Assembly (NCBI GenBank): GCA_900544885.1
Contig: UQWU01000017.1
Coordinates: 1-37,238, forward strand
Source of the DNA: an uncultured Phascolarctobacterium sp.
GTDB taxonomy: Bacteria > Bacillota > Negativicutes > Acidaminococcales > Acidaminococcaceae
Length of the DNA stretch: 37,238 bases
Direction: 5' to 3'
The position numbers and the translations under genes are program-made. The notes below the pieces were generated by a model. The model searched no databases and had not been told where the DNA came from. It worked only from the letters and a program-made list of their open reading frames with translations. Position 1 is the first letter of the stretch. Every line of letters begins with the position of its first letter. Positions 8,401 through 15,184 of this stretch are shown here, in pieces.

Positions 8401-10020
8401 TTATTTTCCTTCCTTAAACATTCCAAAACGTTCGCCGATAGCAAGTACTCTGCGCCCAACGAAAGGCACGTTTTCCAAGTCTTTGCGAGTTAAGCCGCCT
8501 ACAGCTGTAAGGGCTATAGCGTAAGTCGGGATAGCTGCGGCCATCGCGAACAGAACACACCACATACCCAAACCTTCAGTGAGAGCTAAAACAAAATAAA
8601 TGACGCAACCCATAATACCGGAAGCAATCATCGGGCAGATGATGGTAGTTAAACTAAAGGTATAACCTGTATATTTGTAAATAAACGCCATATTGATAAT
8701 AGCGGCTACAGCAAAATCGGCTACGGTAGCTAAGGATGCACCTTTAATGCCTAACTCAGGAATAGCAGTAAAATGCCAGCTTAGCAATACTTTAATAATG
8801 CAGGCCAGAATCATATTTATTACAGGAATTGCTGTTTTACCTAATCCCTGTAGAATACCGGTACTGATTTGATGCATACCTAAGAAGAGAATGCCTATAC
8901 TCATGGTTTCAATAGCCACTGCAGCTTTTGGAGCGTTATAAATCAGGCTAGCTACCTTTTCACCCAAAAAATACAGTCCCATAAAGCAAGGAAAAGTAAT
9001 AATCATTGCTACACGGAAAGCGATGCGGATTTTTTCTCTTATAGCTATTAAATTATGTAATGCTTTAGATTCCGAGATGGACGGTACAAGGCTGATAGTC
9101 ATGGCAGCTGTAAAAATAGTTGCCAAGTTTACCAAAGGAACTGCCATACCGGTAAGATAACCGAAGAGCTCAGTTGCATGACGCACATTGAAGCCTGCTA
9201 CTTCTAAACGCTGAGGTACGATTAAAAGATCCAGATTGGCACCGATAGGTAGCATTAAGCTGGTTAAGGAAACCGGCAGAGCCAGACGCAGTAATCTTTT
9301 AATAATGTGACCGGCACTTTCCTGCGGAACATTAGTATCTTGTTCTTCCATTTCTTTTTGCAGACGTTTTTTCAAACGACGATAGAACCACATTAATACT
9401 AATAAAGCACAAATCGCACCTACACCTGCACCCATGCTAGCACCGCCTGCTGCATAAGCCAGGCCATAGGGCATGAACAAGTCAGCAAAGACAAGCATAG
9501 TAATAACGCGTGTCAGCTGTTCAACAACTTCGGAGGTTGCTGTAGGTGTCATGATTTGCCAGCCTTGCAGATAGCCACGGAAACTTGCTAGAAATGTGAC
9601 AAAGAAGACTGCCGGTGCCAGAGCAATAATAGAATAGTATGCGCGGGCATCACGGATAATATGTTGGTTGATTAAAAAATCAGCACCGAAGAAGAGTGCC
9701 GACGAAAAAACCAATCCTGTTAATAAAAGTAACCTTAAGGATACTGTAAAGACTCGCTTAGCACCACGATAGTCTTTTTTTGCTAATTTTTCAGAGGTAA
9801 TAATAGAAATTGCCACAGGAACACCTGCAGAAGAAACGGTAATTGCCATCAGATAAATAGGAAAGCCCATCTGATATAGGCCGATACCTTCACCGCCTAA
9901 GACGCGGGATAAAATAATCCAGTTTAAGGAGCCGATGATTTTGACTACGATACTGGAGGCAGTAAGGATTAAAGTACCCTTTAAAAACTTACTATTGGAA
10001 CTTTTTGTATTCTCGCTCAT
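8401..10020 (-). CDS. SpoVB/MurJ-type polysaccharide or lipid flippase (MOP superfamily)
   Basis: A 539-residue multi-pass membrane protein with about 13-14 hydrophobic segments. The start SKFLKGTLILTASSIVVKIIG and the following LNWIILSRVLGGEGIGLYQMGFPIY are characteristic of the SpoVB/YtgP/MurJ branch of the MOP superfamily, which moves undecaprenyl-linked wall or polysaccharide precursors across the membrane. The M23 peptidase lies immediately downstream. The ATG at 10020 follows GGCGGAG with only three bases between, a short spacing, but no other start fits the N-terminus. A good promoter lies at 10057-10085. The substrate (lipid II or another lipid-linked glycan) cannot be told from sequence. 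Confidence 0.88.
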   Translation of the reverse strand: MSENTKSSNSKFLKGTLILTASSIVVKIIGSLNWIILSRVLGGEGIGLYQMGFPIYLMAITVSSAGVPVAISIITSEKLAKKDYRGAKRVFTVSLRLLLLTGLVFSSALFFGADFLINQHIIRDARAYYSIIALAPAVFFVTFLASFRGYLQGWQIMTPTATSEVVEQLTRVITMLVFADLFMPYGLAYAAGGASMGAGVGAICALLVLMWFYRRLKKRLQKEMEEQDTNVPQESAGHIIKRLLRLALPVSLTSLMLPIGANLDLLIVPQRLEVAGFNVRHATELFGYLTGMAVPLVNLATIFTAAMTISLVPSISESKALHNLIAIREKIRIAFRVAMIITFPCFMGLYFLGEKVASLIYNAPKAAVAIETMSIGILFLGMHQISTGILQGLGKTAIPVINMILACIIKVLLSWHFTAIPELGIKGASLATVADFAVAAIINMAFIYKYTGYTFSLTTIICPMIASGIMGCVIYFVLALTEGLGMWCVLFAMAAAIPTYAIALTAVGGLTRKDLENVPFVGRRVLAIGERFGMFKEGK

Positions 10021-10056
10021 ATACTCCGCCTTTTTTCATCATAGTTATACATTTTA

Positions 10057-10085
10057 ATTATCCTCTTTTTACACGAAAATGACAA
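10057..10085 (-). promoter_or_regulatory. Promoter of the SpoVB-like gene and M23 peptidase
   Basis: On the minus strand TTGTCA (10080-10085), a 17-base spacer and GATAAT (10057-10062): five of six matches in each hexamer. It diverges from the beta-barrel gene. Confidence 0.7.
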
Positions 10086-10100
10086 GCTTTTTAACAGAAA

Positions 10101-10149
10101 TGTCAAAGTTGACACAGGCTTTTTTCTTGAATATTTTTTTTAGTATGAT
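10101..10149 (+). promoter_or_regulatory. Promoter region of the beta-barrel gene with a perfect palindrome
   Basis: TGTCAA-AG-TTGACA (10101-10114) is a perfect inverted repeat whose right arm is a consensus -35. TATTTT lies 17 bases downstream (10132-10137). A second possible -10, TATGAT at 10144-10149, has only a poor -35. The palindrome could be an operator covering the -35; which -10 is used is unclear. Confidence 0.5.
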
Positions 10150-10184
10150 AAAATGAAATCAAATAAAAGAGGAGTGTGATTTTT

Positions 10185-10784
10185 ATGAAAAAATTAGCTA
10201 TTTTAACTTCTAGTGTTGTGTTAGCAACCGCTATTTCTGCAGCTGCGTTTGCAGCTCCCCTGCAAGATTACTCTGCTGGTAGAGTGGCTTTGGATGTAGG
10301 TGTAAATATGCCTTCTGATACTGAATATGGCGGACATGAATGCGATGATTCCAATTCCATCTATGCAGGTGCAACTTTAGGTTTAGGTAATAATATGGCT
10401 GTAAACTATAAATGGAACAGCTATGATGCTAACCATTTTGATACTGATACTCATCAATTGAATTTGATGTATAAATTTGCTCCTGGTTTGTCCGCTTATG
10501 CCGGCTACCTCCACTCCAATACTTCCGGTGCTTTGGGTGATAGCCAAGGTTCTGTACAAGCTGGTTTAGCAGCAAGCTATGATGTAGGCTTTGCTACTGT
10601 TTGGGGTAATGTTGGTTTTGGCACTAACAACTCCGGTTATGAAATTGGTCTTAGCAGAGCTGTTGCAAGCAATGTAGATCTGAACATTTCCTATTATGAT
10701 CAAAAAGTTGATGACGTACTGAAAGATGGCGATGTTGACTTTAAAGCTAAAGGCGTTAATGCTGGTGTGACTTTTAAATTCTAA
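10185..10784 (+). CDS. Small outer-membrane beta-barrel protein
   Basis: A 199-residue secreted protein. A textbook signal peptide (MKKLAILTSSVVLATAIS then AAAFA) is probably cut before APLQDY near residue 24. The mature chain alternates hydrophobic and polar residues in short strands rich in Gly, Tyr, Asn and Asp (for example MAVNYKWNSYD, GLSAYAGYLHSN, DLNISYYDQKV). It ends VTFKF, the aromatic C-terminus used by the BAM machinery. This points to an eight- to ten-stranded barrel and hence to a diderm envelope. An in-frame GTG at 10176 is rejected because AGAGGAG at 10168-10174 serves the ATG at 10185. Its exact function (structural, porin-like, adhesin) is unknown. It is monocistronic in appearance. 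Confidence 0.82.
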   Translation: MKKLAILTSSVVLATAISAAAFAAPLQDYSAGRVALDVGVNMPSDTEYGGHECDDSNSIYAGATLGLGNNMAVNYKWNSYDANHFDTDTHQLNLMYKFAPGLSAYAGYLHSNTSGALGDSQGSVQAGLAASYDVGFATVWGNVGFGTNNSGYEIGLSRAVASNVDLNISYYDQKVDDVLKDGDVDFKAKGVNAGVTFKF

Positions 10785-10817
10785 TTGTAAAATCTACATA
10801 TAATTTTTGTAAGTAAT

Positions 10818-10832
10818 AGATAATTATTATTG
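10818..10832 (+). promoter_or_regulatory. PerR-box-like palindrome upstream of rubrerythrin
   Basis: The sequence AGATAAT-T-ATTATTG has the perfect core ATAAT-T-ATTAT. It matches 10 of 14 fixed positions of the Bacillus PerR consensus TTATAATnATTATAA. It abuts the -35 of the rubrerythrin promoter, as expected for a repressor site. PerR control of reverse rubrerythrins is established in Clostridium acetobutylicum; here it is an inference. Confidence 0.5.
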
Positions 10833-10858
10833 ACGACTTTGTAAGAGTGTGTTATTAT
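10830..10858 (+). promoter_or_regulatory. Promoter of the rubrerythrin gene
   Basis: TTGACG (10830-10835), a 17-base spacer and TATTAT (10853-10858). An overlapping TATAAT at 10856 would need a 20-base spacer. This predicts a leader of about 75 bases, which includes a small hairpin (GCACT/AGTGC near 10874-10888). Confidence 0.7.
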
Positions 10859-10939
10859 AATACTCGTCAAGGGTGCACTGCTAAAGTGCTAAACATAAAA
10901 TATTAATTAGAATCAATACAAAAATTGGAGGAATATCAA

Positions 10940-11485
10940 ATGAAAAAATTCGTATGTCAAGTTTGTGGTTATGTATATGAAGGCGAAGTTGCTCCGGAAA
11001 GATGCCCTCAATGTGGCGCTCCGGCTTCCAAATTCACTGAACAAGCAGGCGAAATGACTTGGGCTGCTGAACACGTTGTAGGTATCGCTTCTGACGTTCC
11101 TGAAGATATCAAAGCTGACCTGCGTGCTAACTTCAATGGCGAATGCTCCGAAGTTGGTATGTACCTGGCTATGTCCCGCGTAGCTTTCCGTGAAGGTTAT
11201 CCTGAAATCGGTCTGTACTGGGAAAAAGCTGCTCTGGAAGAAGCTGAACATGCTGCTAAATTCGCAGAAATGCTGGGCGAAGTTGTAACTTCCTCCACCA
11301 AGAAAAATCTGGAAATGCGTGTTGAAGCTGAAAACGGTGCTACCGCTGGTAAAACCGACCTGGCTAAACGTGCAAAAGCTCTGAACCTGGATGCTATCCA
11401 TGACACCGTTCATGAAATGGCTCGTGACGAAGCTCGCCATGGCAAAGCTTTCGCTGGTCTGTTAGCTCGTTACTTCAACAAATAA
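10940..11485 (+). CDS. Reverse-type rubrerythrin (N-terminal rubredoxin, C-terminal diiron domain)
   Basis: Reduces hydrogen peroxide and probably supports NADH-driven oxygen and peroxide removal in the cytoplasm of an anaerobe. The 181-residue protein carries its rubredoxin-like Fe(Cys)4 site first: Cys6, Cys9, Cys22 and Cys25 in FVCQVCG and RCPQCG. The ferritin-like diiron domain follows, with EEAEH (Glu101, His104) and DEARH (Glu164, His167). This order is the opposite of classical rubrerythrin and defines the 'reverse' class. The ATG at 10940 has GGAGG at 10927-10931; an in-frame TTG at 10925 has no site. Codon use is strongly biased to CTG, GCT, TCC and GAA, unlike its neighbours, and suggests high expression. 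It is a single gene with its own promoter, PerR-like box and terminator. Confidence 0.94.
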   Translation: MKKFVCQVCGYVYEGEVAPERCPQCGAPASKFTEQAGEMTWAAEHVVGIASDVPEDIKADLRANFNGECSEVGMYLAMSRVAFREGYPEIGLYWEKAALEEAEHAAKFAEMLGEVVTSSTKKNLEMRVEAENGATAGKTDLAKRAKALNLDAIHDTVHEMARDEARHGKAFAGLLARYFNK

Positions 11486-11502
11486 TTTAATAAAGATTTA
11501 TC

Positions 11503-11536
11503 TCCCCTGCTACGCTTGTAGCGGGGGATTTTTTAT
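11503..11536 (+). terminator. Terminator of the rubrerythrin gene
   Basis: An 11-pair stem (11503-11513 with 11518-11528, one G-U pair), a four-base loop and a T-rich tail: a strong intrinsic terminator. Confidence 0.92.
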
Positions 11537-11569
11537 TATCTGTATGTGGATGTTATAATTTTAACCTCG

Positions 11570-11590
11570 TCGGCTCGCTACGCTCGCCGA
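11570..11590. repeat. Short GC-rich palindromic element between converging genes
   Basis: TCGGC and GCCGA flank an 11-base centre in an otherwise AT-rich gap. It is not needed as a terminator, since both flanking genes have their own. It resembles small dispersed intergenic palindromes, but only one copy is present in this window. Confidence 0.35.
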
Positions 11591-11600
11591 TAAAAACATA

Positions 11601-11642
11601 AATAAAAAACTCCGTTGTCAGCATATAGCAAAACAACGGAGT
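11601..11642 (-). terminator. Terminator of the ClC antiporter gene
   Basis: ACTCCGTTGT (11609-11618) pairs perfectly with ACAACGGAGT (11633-11642). On the minus strand it is followed by a run of T. Confidence 0.88.
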
Positions 11643-11656
11643 ACATAACTAGCTTT

Positions 11657-13213
11657 TTAGCTAGCCATATTTTGTAGTTCTTCAATATGTTCGTTTTCAG
11701 TCAGTATATAAAGAAAATCGCCAGGTAATATGCGTATTTCACCATTAGGAACAATTTGTTTTTCTCCCCGCTTAATATCTACTAACAAGGTATTTTCCGG
11801 CCAAGTAATATCCTTTATCATTTTACCTGCAATTTTACTGCCGTTACAAACGGCGATTTCGGCAATGTTACGTTGTTGGTAGATTTGCGGTTGAGGAGGT
11901 TTAGCATTGAGAGAACGGTTTAGCAACTCTTCATAAATCGGCTTGCTATGGAAAATTTCGGCAATAACAAATGCCAACATGGAGGCAATAGCCAAGGTCA
12001 GCAGCTGCTGATAAGAGGCTGTCATTTCCATAATCAATACTGTACCTGTGATGGGTGCACGTACAGAAGACGCGAATAATGCGGCCATAGCAATAACGAC
12101 GATATTAGGTGCATAAATAGCTTCTAATAAGCCTAAGCTGATTAAAATATTAGCACAAATACTACCACTTAAAGCACCGATAACCAGCATAGGCAGGAAA
12201 AAACCACCGGGAACACCACAGCCGTAACTGATAAAGGTGAATAATAATTTACCTGCTAAAAATAGCAGTAATAATTGCAGTGATACAGGGCTTTGAGCTA
12301 AATGGTTAATTAGATTATTACCGCCACCTAAAACTTCTGGCAAATAATAGCCTAAAATACCTGCTGTCAATAAAGCAAAAGCAATTTTATGCCATAGAGT
12401 TTTAAAAATAGGCAGATCATAAAAACGATGAACGTTTAATAGGCCTTGATTAAAGACTACACCTGCTAAGCCGGCGGCAATAGCGACAATAATTAAAATT
12501 CCGTAATGGTTAATGGGTAAAAGCTGTAAATCAGGGATATCAAAAATTGAAGCACGACCAAAAAGAGCTCGGGAGATAACTGTTGCTGTCATAGCGGCAG
12601 CCATAGAGGGTAATAATACCATAATAGAAAAATTACGGTGTAATTCTTCTAAGGAAAAAATAACACCTGCTAGCGGTGCGTTAAAAGCGGCGGCTAAGCC
12701 TGCACTTGCACCACTAGTCAGTAAATAGCGTTCTTCCATGCGTGTTCTGCCGAAAAGACGGCTGATACCTTGGGCGGCAACAGCACCTAACTGAATAGAC
12801 GGACCTTCGCGTCCTAAGGACAGACCGGCACCGATACCAAGAATACCGCCTGTAAGTTTTACCCAAAGTACTCTCAACCAAGGCATTTTTACTAAGCCCA
12901 ATAATGCACCTTTAACCTGAGGAATACCACTACCGCCGGCTATTGGTTCATAAATAGTCAAACGGTACAAGATAAAGCTGATGAAGAGTAAAAAAATGAA
13001 CCAAGCTGCATTCCATAATAATTCACTATTGGTAAGATATTGGTATAACTTGCCACGCCAAAGCTCCGCTTCAGTTAGGGCAAAACGAAAAAAGCTGATA
13101 ACTAGTCCTGCAAAAACGCCTGTCATAATACCTTCGGCAAATAGACGTAAGCGGAAGCGATGCCAATCGCTGATGGATTTATATGTTTTAATAATTTGCT
13201 CTTGTTTGTTCAT
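11657..13213 (-). CDS. ClC-family chloride/proton antiporter with C-terminal TrkA-C domain
   Basis: A 518-residue inner-membrane protein. The ClC selectivity-filter signatures are present: GSGIP (94-98), GREGP with the gating glutamate Glu136, and GVPGGFFLPML further on. SLEELHRNF has Glu190 where the E. coli transporter has its internal proton glutamate, so this should be a Cl-/H+ exchanger rather than a channel. The pore tyrosine region is seen as KPIYEELL. After about residue 440 comes a soluble RCK-C/TrkA-C domain (KMIKDITWP, LVDIKRGEKQ, ILPGDFLYILTE), probably a ligand-sensing regulator. The ATG at 13213 is chosen (AAGG six bases upstream) over a TTG six bases earlier. The gene is a single unit with its own promoter and terminator; likely roles are pH or chloride homeostasis. 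Confidence 0.93.
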   Translation of the reverse strand: MNKQEQIIKTYKSISDWHRFRLRLFAEGIMTGVFAGLVISFFRFALTEAELWRGKLYQYLTNSELLWNAAWFIFLLFISFILYRLTIYEPIAGGSGIPQVKGALLGLVKMPWLRVLWVKLTGGILGIGAGLSLGREGPSIQLGAVAAQGISRLFGRTRMEERYLLTSGASAGLAAAFNAPLAGVIFSLEELHRNFSIMVLLPSMAAAMTATVISRALFGRASIFDIPDLQLLPINHYGILIIVAIAAGLAGVVFNQGLLNVHRFYDLPIFKTLWHKIAFALLTAGILGYYLPEVLGGGNNLINHLAQSPVSLQLLLLFLAGKLLFTFISYGCGVPGGFFLPMLVIGALSGSICANILISLGLLEAIYAPNIVVIAMAALFASSVRAPITGTVLIMEMTASYQQLLTLAIASMLAFVIAEIFHSKPIYEELLNRSLNAKPPQPQIYQQRNIAEIAVCNGSKIAGKMIKDITWPENTLLVDIKRGEKQIVPNGEIRILPGDFLYILTENEHIEELQNMAS

Positions 13214-13247
13214 GGCCAACCTTCTTTGTTGTGTATAGTATTCTTAT

Positions 13248-13256
13248 ATTATAACA
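13248..13256 (-). promoter_or_regulatory. Extended -10 promoter of the ClC gene
   Basis: On the minus strand TGT-TATAAT, an extended -10 with a perfect hexamer. No clear -35 is present; upstream is the T tract of the BASS terminator. Confidence 0.5.
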
Positions 13257-13270
13257 TAGTATAGCTAAAA

Positions 13271-13300
13271 AAAGAAAAACGGCGTATTTGCATACGCCGT
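13271..13300 (-). terminator. Terminator of the BASS transporter gene
   Basis: ACGGCGTAT (13279-13287) and ATACGCCGT (13292-13300) form a perfect nine-pair stem with a four-base loop, followed on the minus strand by T5-C-T7. Confidence 0.92.
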
Positions 13301-13325
13301 AAAAATTTATCTATATTATAATTTA

Positions 13326-14333
13326 TTATTCAGCTTCTGTTTCAACAGTAGACACAAGATTTACTTGCTCGTTGTATTCAGGATCATATTTCGGATTCAG
13401 ATAATTTTGGTATAACCAAGCTAAAACTGCACCAGAAATATTGTGCCAAGCGGAGAATACTGCACCGGGTACAGCAGCTGCCGGCATGGCAGCAAAATGT
13501 GCTTTTGCTAAACCAGTTGCTAAGCCGGAGTTTTGCATGCCTACTTCAATAGAAAGAGCAACTGCTTTTTTCCAGCTCATGCCACTGAAGCGAGCAATGG
13601 CAAAACCTAAAGCGTAGCCACAGCAATTATGCAAGATGACTACCAATAAAATTAAGCCGGATGTTTGTAAAATCATATCACGGCTAGCACCGATAACGCC
13701 AGCGATGATTAAGGAAATAGCGATACTGGAGACAGCAGGCAGGTAATCAGTTGCTGTAGCTGCGAGTTTCGGCAGAAAGGATTTTACTGCTAAACCTAAG
13801 CAGATAGGCAGAATAACAATTTGGACAATGGAGAAGAACATACCTACTGGGTCGAAAGAAATTTTTTGACCGATAATCATATAAGTAATAAAAGGTGTTA
13901 AAATAGGAGATAAGACCGTAGAAACACTGGTCATAGTTACAGATAAAGCAATATCACCTTTGGACATGAAGGTAATTACGTTAGATGAAGTACCGCCAGG
14001 GCAAGTACCAACTAACACAACGCCTGCAGTTAAAGCAGGATCTAGATTAAAAGCTTGAGCTAGAACAAAAGCCAGGCCCGGCATAATGAAAAATTGGGCA
14101 AAGGCACCGATTAAAACATCTGTGGGACGCTTTAATACTAGAGCAAAATCTTTAAGATTTAAGGTTGTACCCATACCGAACATAACGACACCTAAAAGAC
14201 AGCTTAAAACGCTAATGCCGCCTACTTTGCCTAAAACCCATAGAAAGTTTTCTGGCATAACCATACCTAGGATCAGAAAAACGATGGCGATAACGCCAAA
14301 GAATTTACCGATCATTGCACAAAATTGTTTCAT
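13326..14333 (-). CDS. BASS family (bile acid:sodium symporter superfamily) transporter
   Basis: A 335-residue membrane protein with about ten hydrophobic segments, the usual BASS size. Family hallmarks are GTCPGGTSSNVITFMSKGD near residues 110-130 and EVGMQNSGLATGLA near 265-280, the crossing helices that bind sodium and substrate. Many bacterial members carry organic anions such as pantoate or other 2-keto acids rather than bile acids; the substrate here is not determinable. I start at 14333 (GAGG eight bases upstream), not at an in-frame GTG at 14417 that would translate the structured leader. A long 5' leader with two hairpins precedes it. Confidence 0.88.
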   Translation of the reverse strand: MKQFCAMIGKFFGVIAIVFLILGMVMPENFLWVLGKVGGISVLSCLLGVVMFGMGTTLNLKDFALVLKRPTDVLIGAFAQFFIMPGLAFVLAQAFNLDPALTAGVVLVGTCPGGTSSNVITFMSKGDIALSVTMTSVSTVLSPILTPFITYMIIGQKISFDPVGMFFSIVQIVILPICLGLAVKSFLPKLAATATDYLPAVSSIAISLIIAGVIGASRDMILQTSGLILLVVILHNCCGYALGFAIARFSGMSWKKAVALSIEVGMQNSGLATGLAKAHFAAMPAAAVPGAVFSAWHNISGAVLAWLYQNYLNPKYDPEYNEQVNLVSTVETEAE

Positions 14334-14370
14334 GAAAATGACCTCTTTCCCTAAAAAAATAATAAATGCT

Positions 14371-14418
14371 GGGGTGTTTCCCCTTGGTAGAGTATTGCTT
14401 AGACAAAGCAACCTCACC
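14371..14418 (-). ncRNA. Structured 5' leader of the BASS gene (candidate cis-regulatory RNA)
   Basis: Downstream of the -10 at 14441-14449 the minus-strand transcript can form two hairpins before the start codon. The first (14386-14418) pairs GGTGAG with CTCTACC and TTGCTT with AAGCAA, with small bulges. The second (14371-14383) is GGGG-AAACA-CCCC, followed by a T-rich tract. I cannot match it to a known riboswitch class. It could act as an attenuator or control access to the Shine-Dalgarno. Confidence 0.4.
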
Positions 14419-14440
14419 TTTCTCTAATATAATGTTGCTT

Positions 14441-14449
14441 ATTATAGCA
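14441..14449 (-). promoter_or_regulatory. Extended -10 promoter of the BASS gene
   Basis: On the minus strand TGC-TATAAT, an extended -10 with a consensus hexamer and a weak T-rich -35. It predicts a leader of roughly 100 bases. Confidence 0.6.
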
Positions 14450-14493
14450 AAAGAGGTAAAAAAAATAAAGAATTTATTATAAATAAAATGCTT

Positions 14494-14523
14494 TTGTTTA
14501 AAAAGTGTTATGTATGTTATAAT
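14494..14523 (+). promoter_or_regulatory. Promoter of the YigZ-family gene
   Basis: TTGTTT (14494-14499), an 18-base spacer and TATAAT (14518-14523) with TG one base upstream (extended -10). It diverges from the BASS promoter. Confidence 0.65.
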
Positions 14524-14558
14524 AATGAAAACTTTCTAGCTTAAATGGAGGTGTTTTT

Positions 14559-15179
14559 GTGTATACTATAGTAAAAGATTATCGCAAAGAGATTGTAATA
14601 GAGAAATCACGTTTTATTTGTTCCTTAAAAAAAGTTAACTCGGAAGAAGAAGCTCAGGAATTTATTAAGGCTGTAAAAAAAGAATTCTGGGATGCTACTC
14701 ATAATTGCTCTGCTTATTTAGTAGATGATTTGAGCCAACGTTCTAGTGATGATGGTGAGCCTGCGGGCACGGCCGGTATTCCCATGTTGGATGTATTGCG
14801 GAAAAATCATTTGACAGGTACTGCGGCTGTCGTTACCCGTTATTTTGGTGGTATTAAATTGGGTGCTGGTGGTCTTGTTCGTGCTTATAGCGGTAGCGTG
14901 GCAGGTGCTGTTAAGGAGTGCGGCATTGCCGAGAAAATTCTCATGAGCCGTTTTAGTTTTTTATATGATGTTAATAATGTAGGACGTATTTTAAATATTC
15001 TTTATCAACAAAATTTATTTGAAATTCATGATGTGGAATATAATATGCGTGCTAAAGTTATATTGAAAATGAAGGACAGCCAAAAGGAAGAAGCAGAAGC
15101 ATGGCTGACCGAGCATCTTAATCAACAGATTACTTTAGAGTTAGAAGGAAGTGAATATACAGAGGTTCCGGTAAAATAA
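14559..15179 (+). CDS. YigZ/IMPACT family protein
   Basis: A 206-residue protein of the UPF0029/IMPACT family, related to eukaryotic GCN2 regulators; its bacterial role is not firmly known. Characteristic segments are EIVIEKSRFIC at the start, ATHNCSAYLV near 46-55, SDDGEPAGTAGIPML near 63-77, and VVTRYFGGIKLGAGGLVRAYS near 90-110, the family signature. A C-terminal ferredoxin-like domain (DUF1949 type) follows. Translation starts at GTG 14559, with GGAGG seven bases upstream. It converges on pdxR with only five bases between the stop codons and no visible terminator between them. Confidence 0.93.
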   Translation: MYTIVKDYRKEIVIEKSRFICSLKKVNSEEEAQEFIKAVKKEFWDATHNCSAYLVDDLSQRSSDDGEPAGTAGIPMLDVLRKNHLTGTAAVVTRYFGGIKLGAGGLVRAYSGSVAGAVKECGIAEKILMSRFSFLYDVNNVGRILNILYQQNLFEIHDVEYNMRAKVILKMKDSQKEEAEAWLTEHLNQQITLELEGSEYTEVPVK

Positions 15180-15184
15180 TATGG

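Noticed and set aside
7475..10020. Sporulation locus, because of the SpoVB-like protein and an M23 peptidase
   Set aside because: SpoVB-type flippases are widespread in non-sporulating Firmicutes and no other sporulation gene is in the window.
10913..11440. 175-codon open frame antisense to rubrerythrin
   Set aside because: It mirrors the biased codons of the rubrerythrin gene and gives a Phe/Ser-rich translation; no start signals.
14334..14417. N-terminal extension of the BASS protein from a GTG at 14417
   Set aside because: It would translate through both leader hairpins, has no Shine-Dalgarno at proper distance, and is unlike family N-termini; ATG 14333 has GAGG.
14371..14418. Assignment of the BASS leader to a known riboswitch (pan motif, THF, fluoride, preQ1)
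   Set aside because: None of the conserved core sequences that I know for these classes can be seen; only generic hairpins are present.
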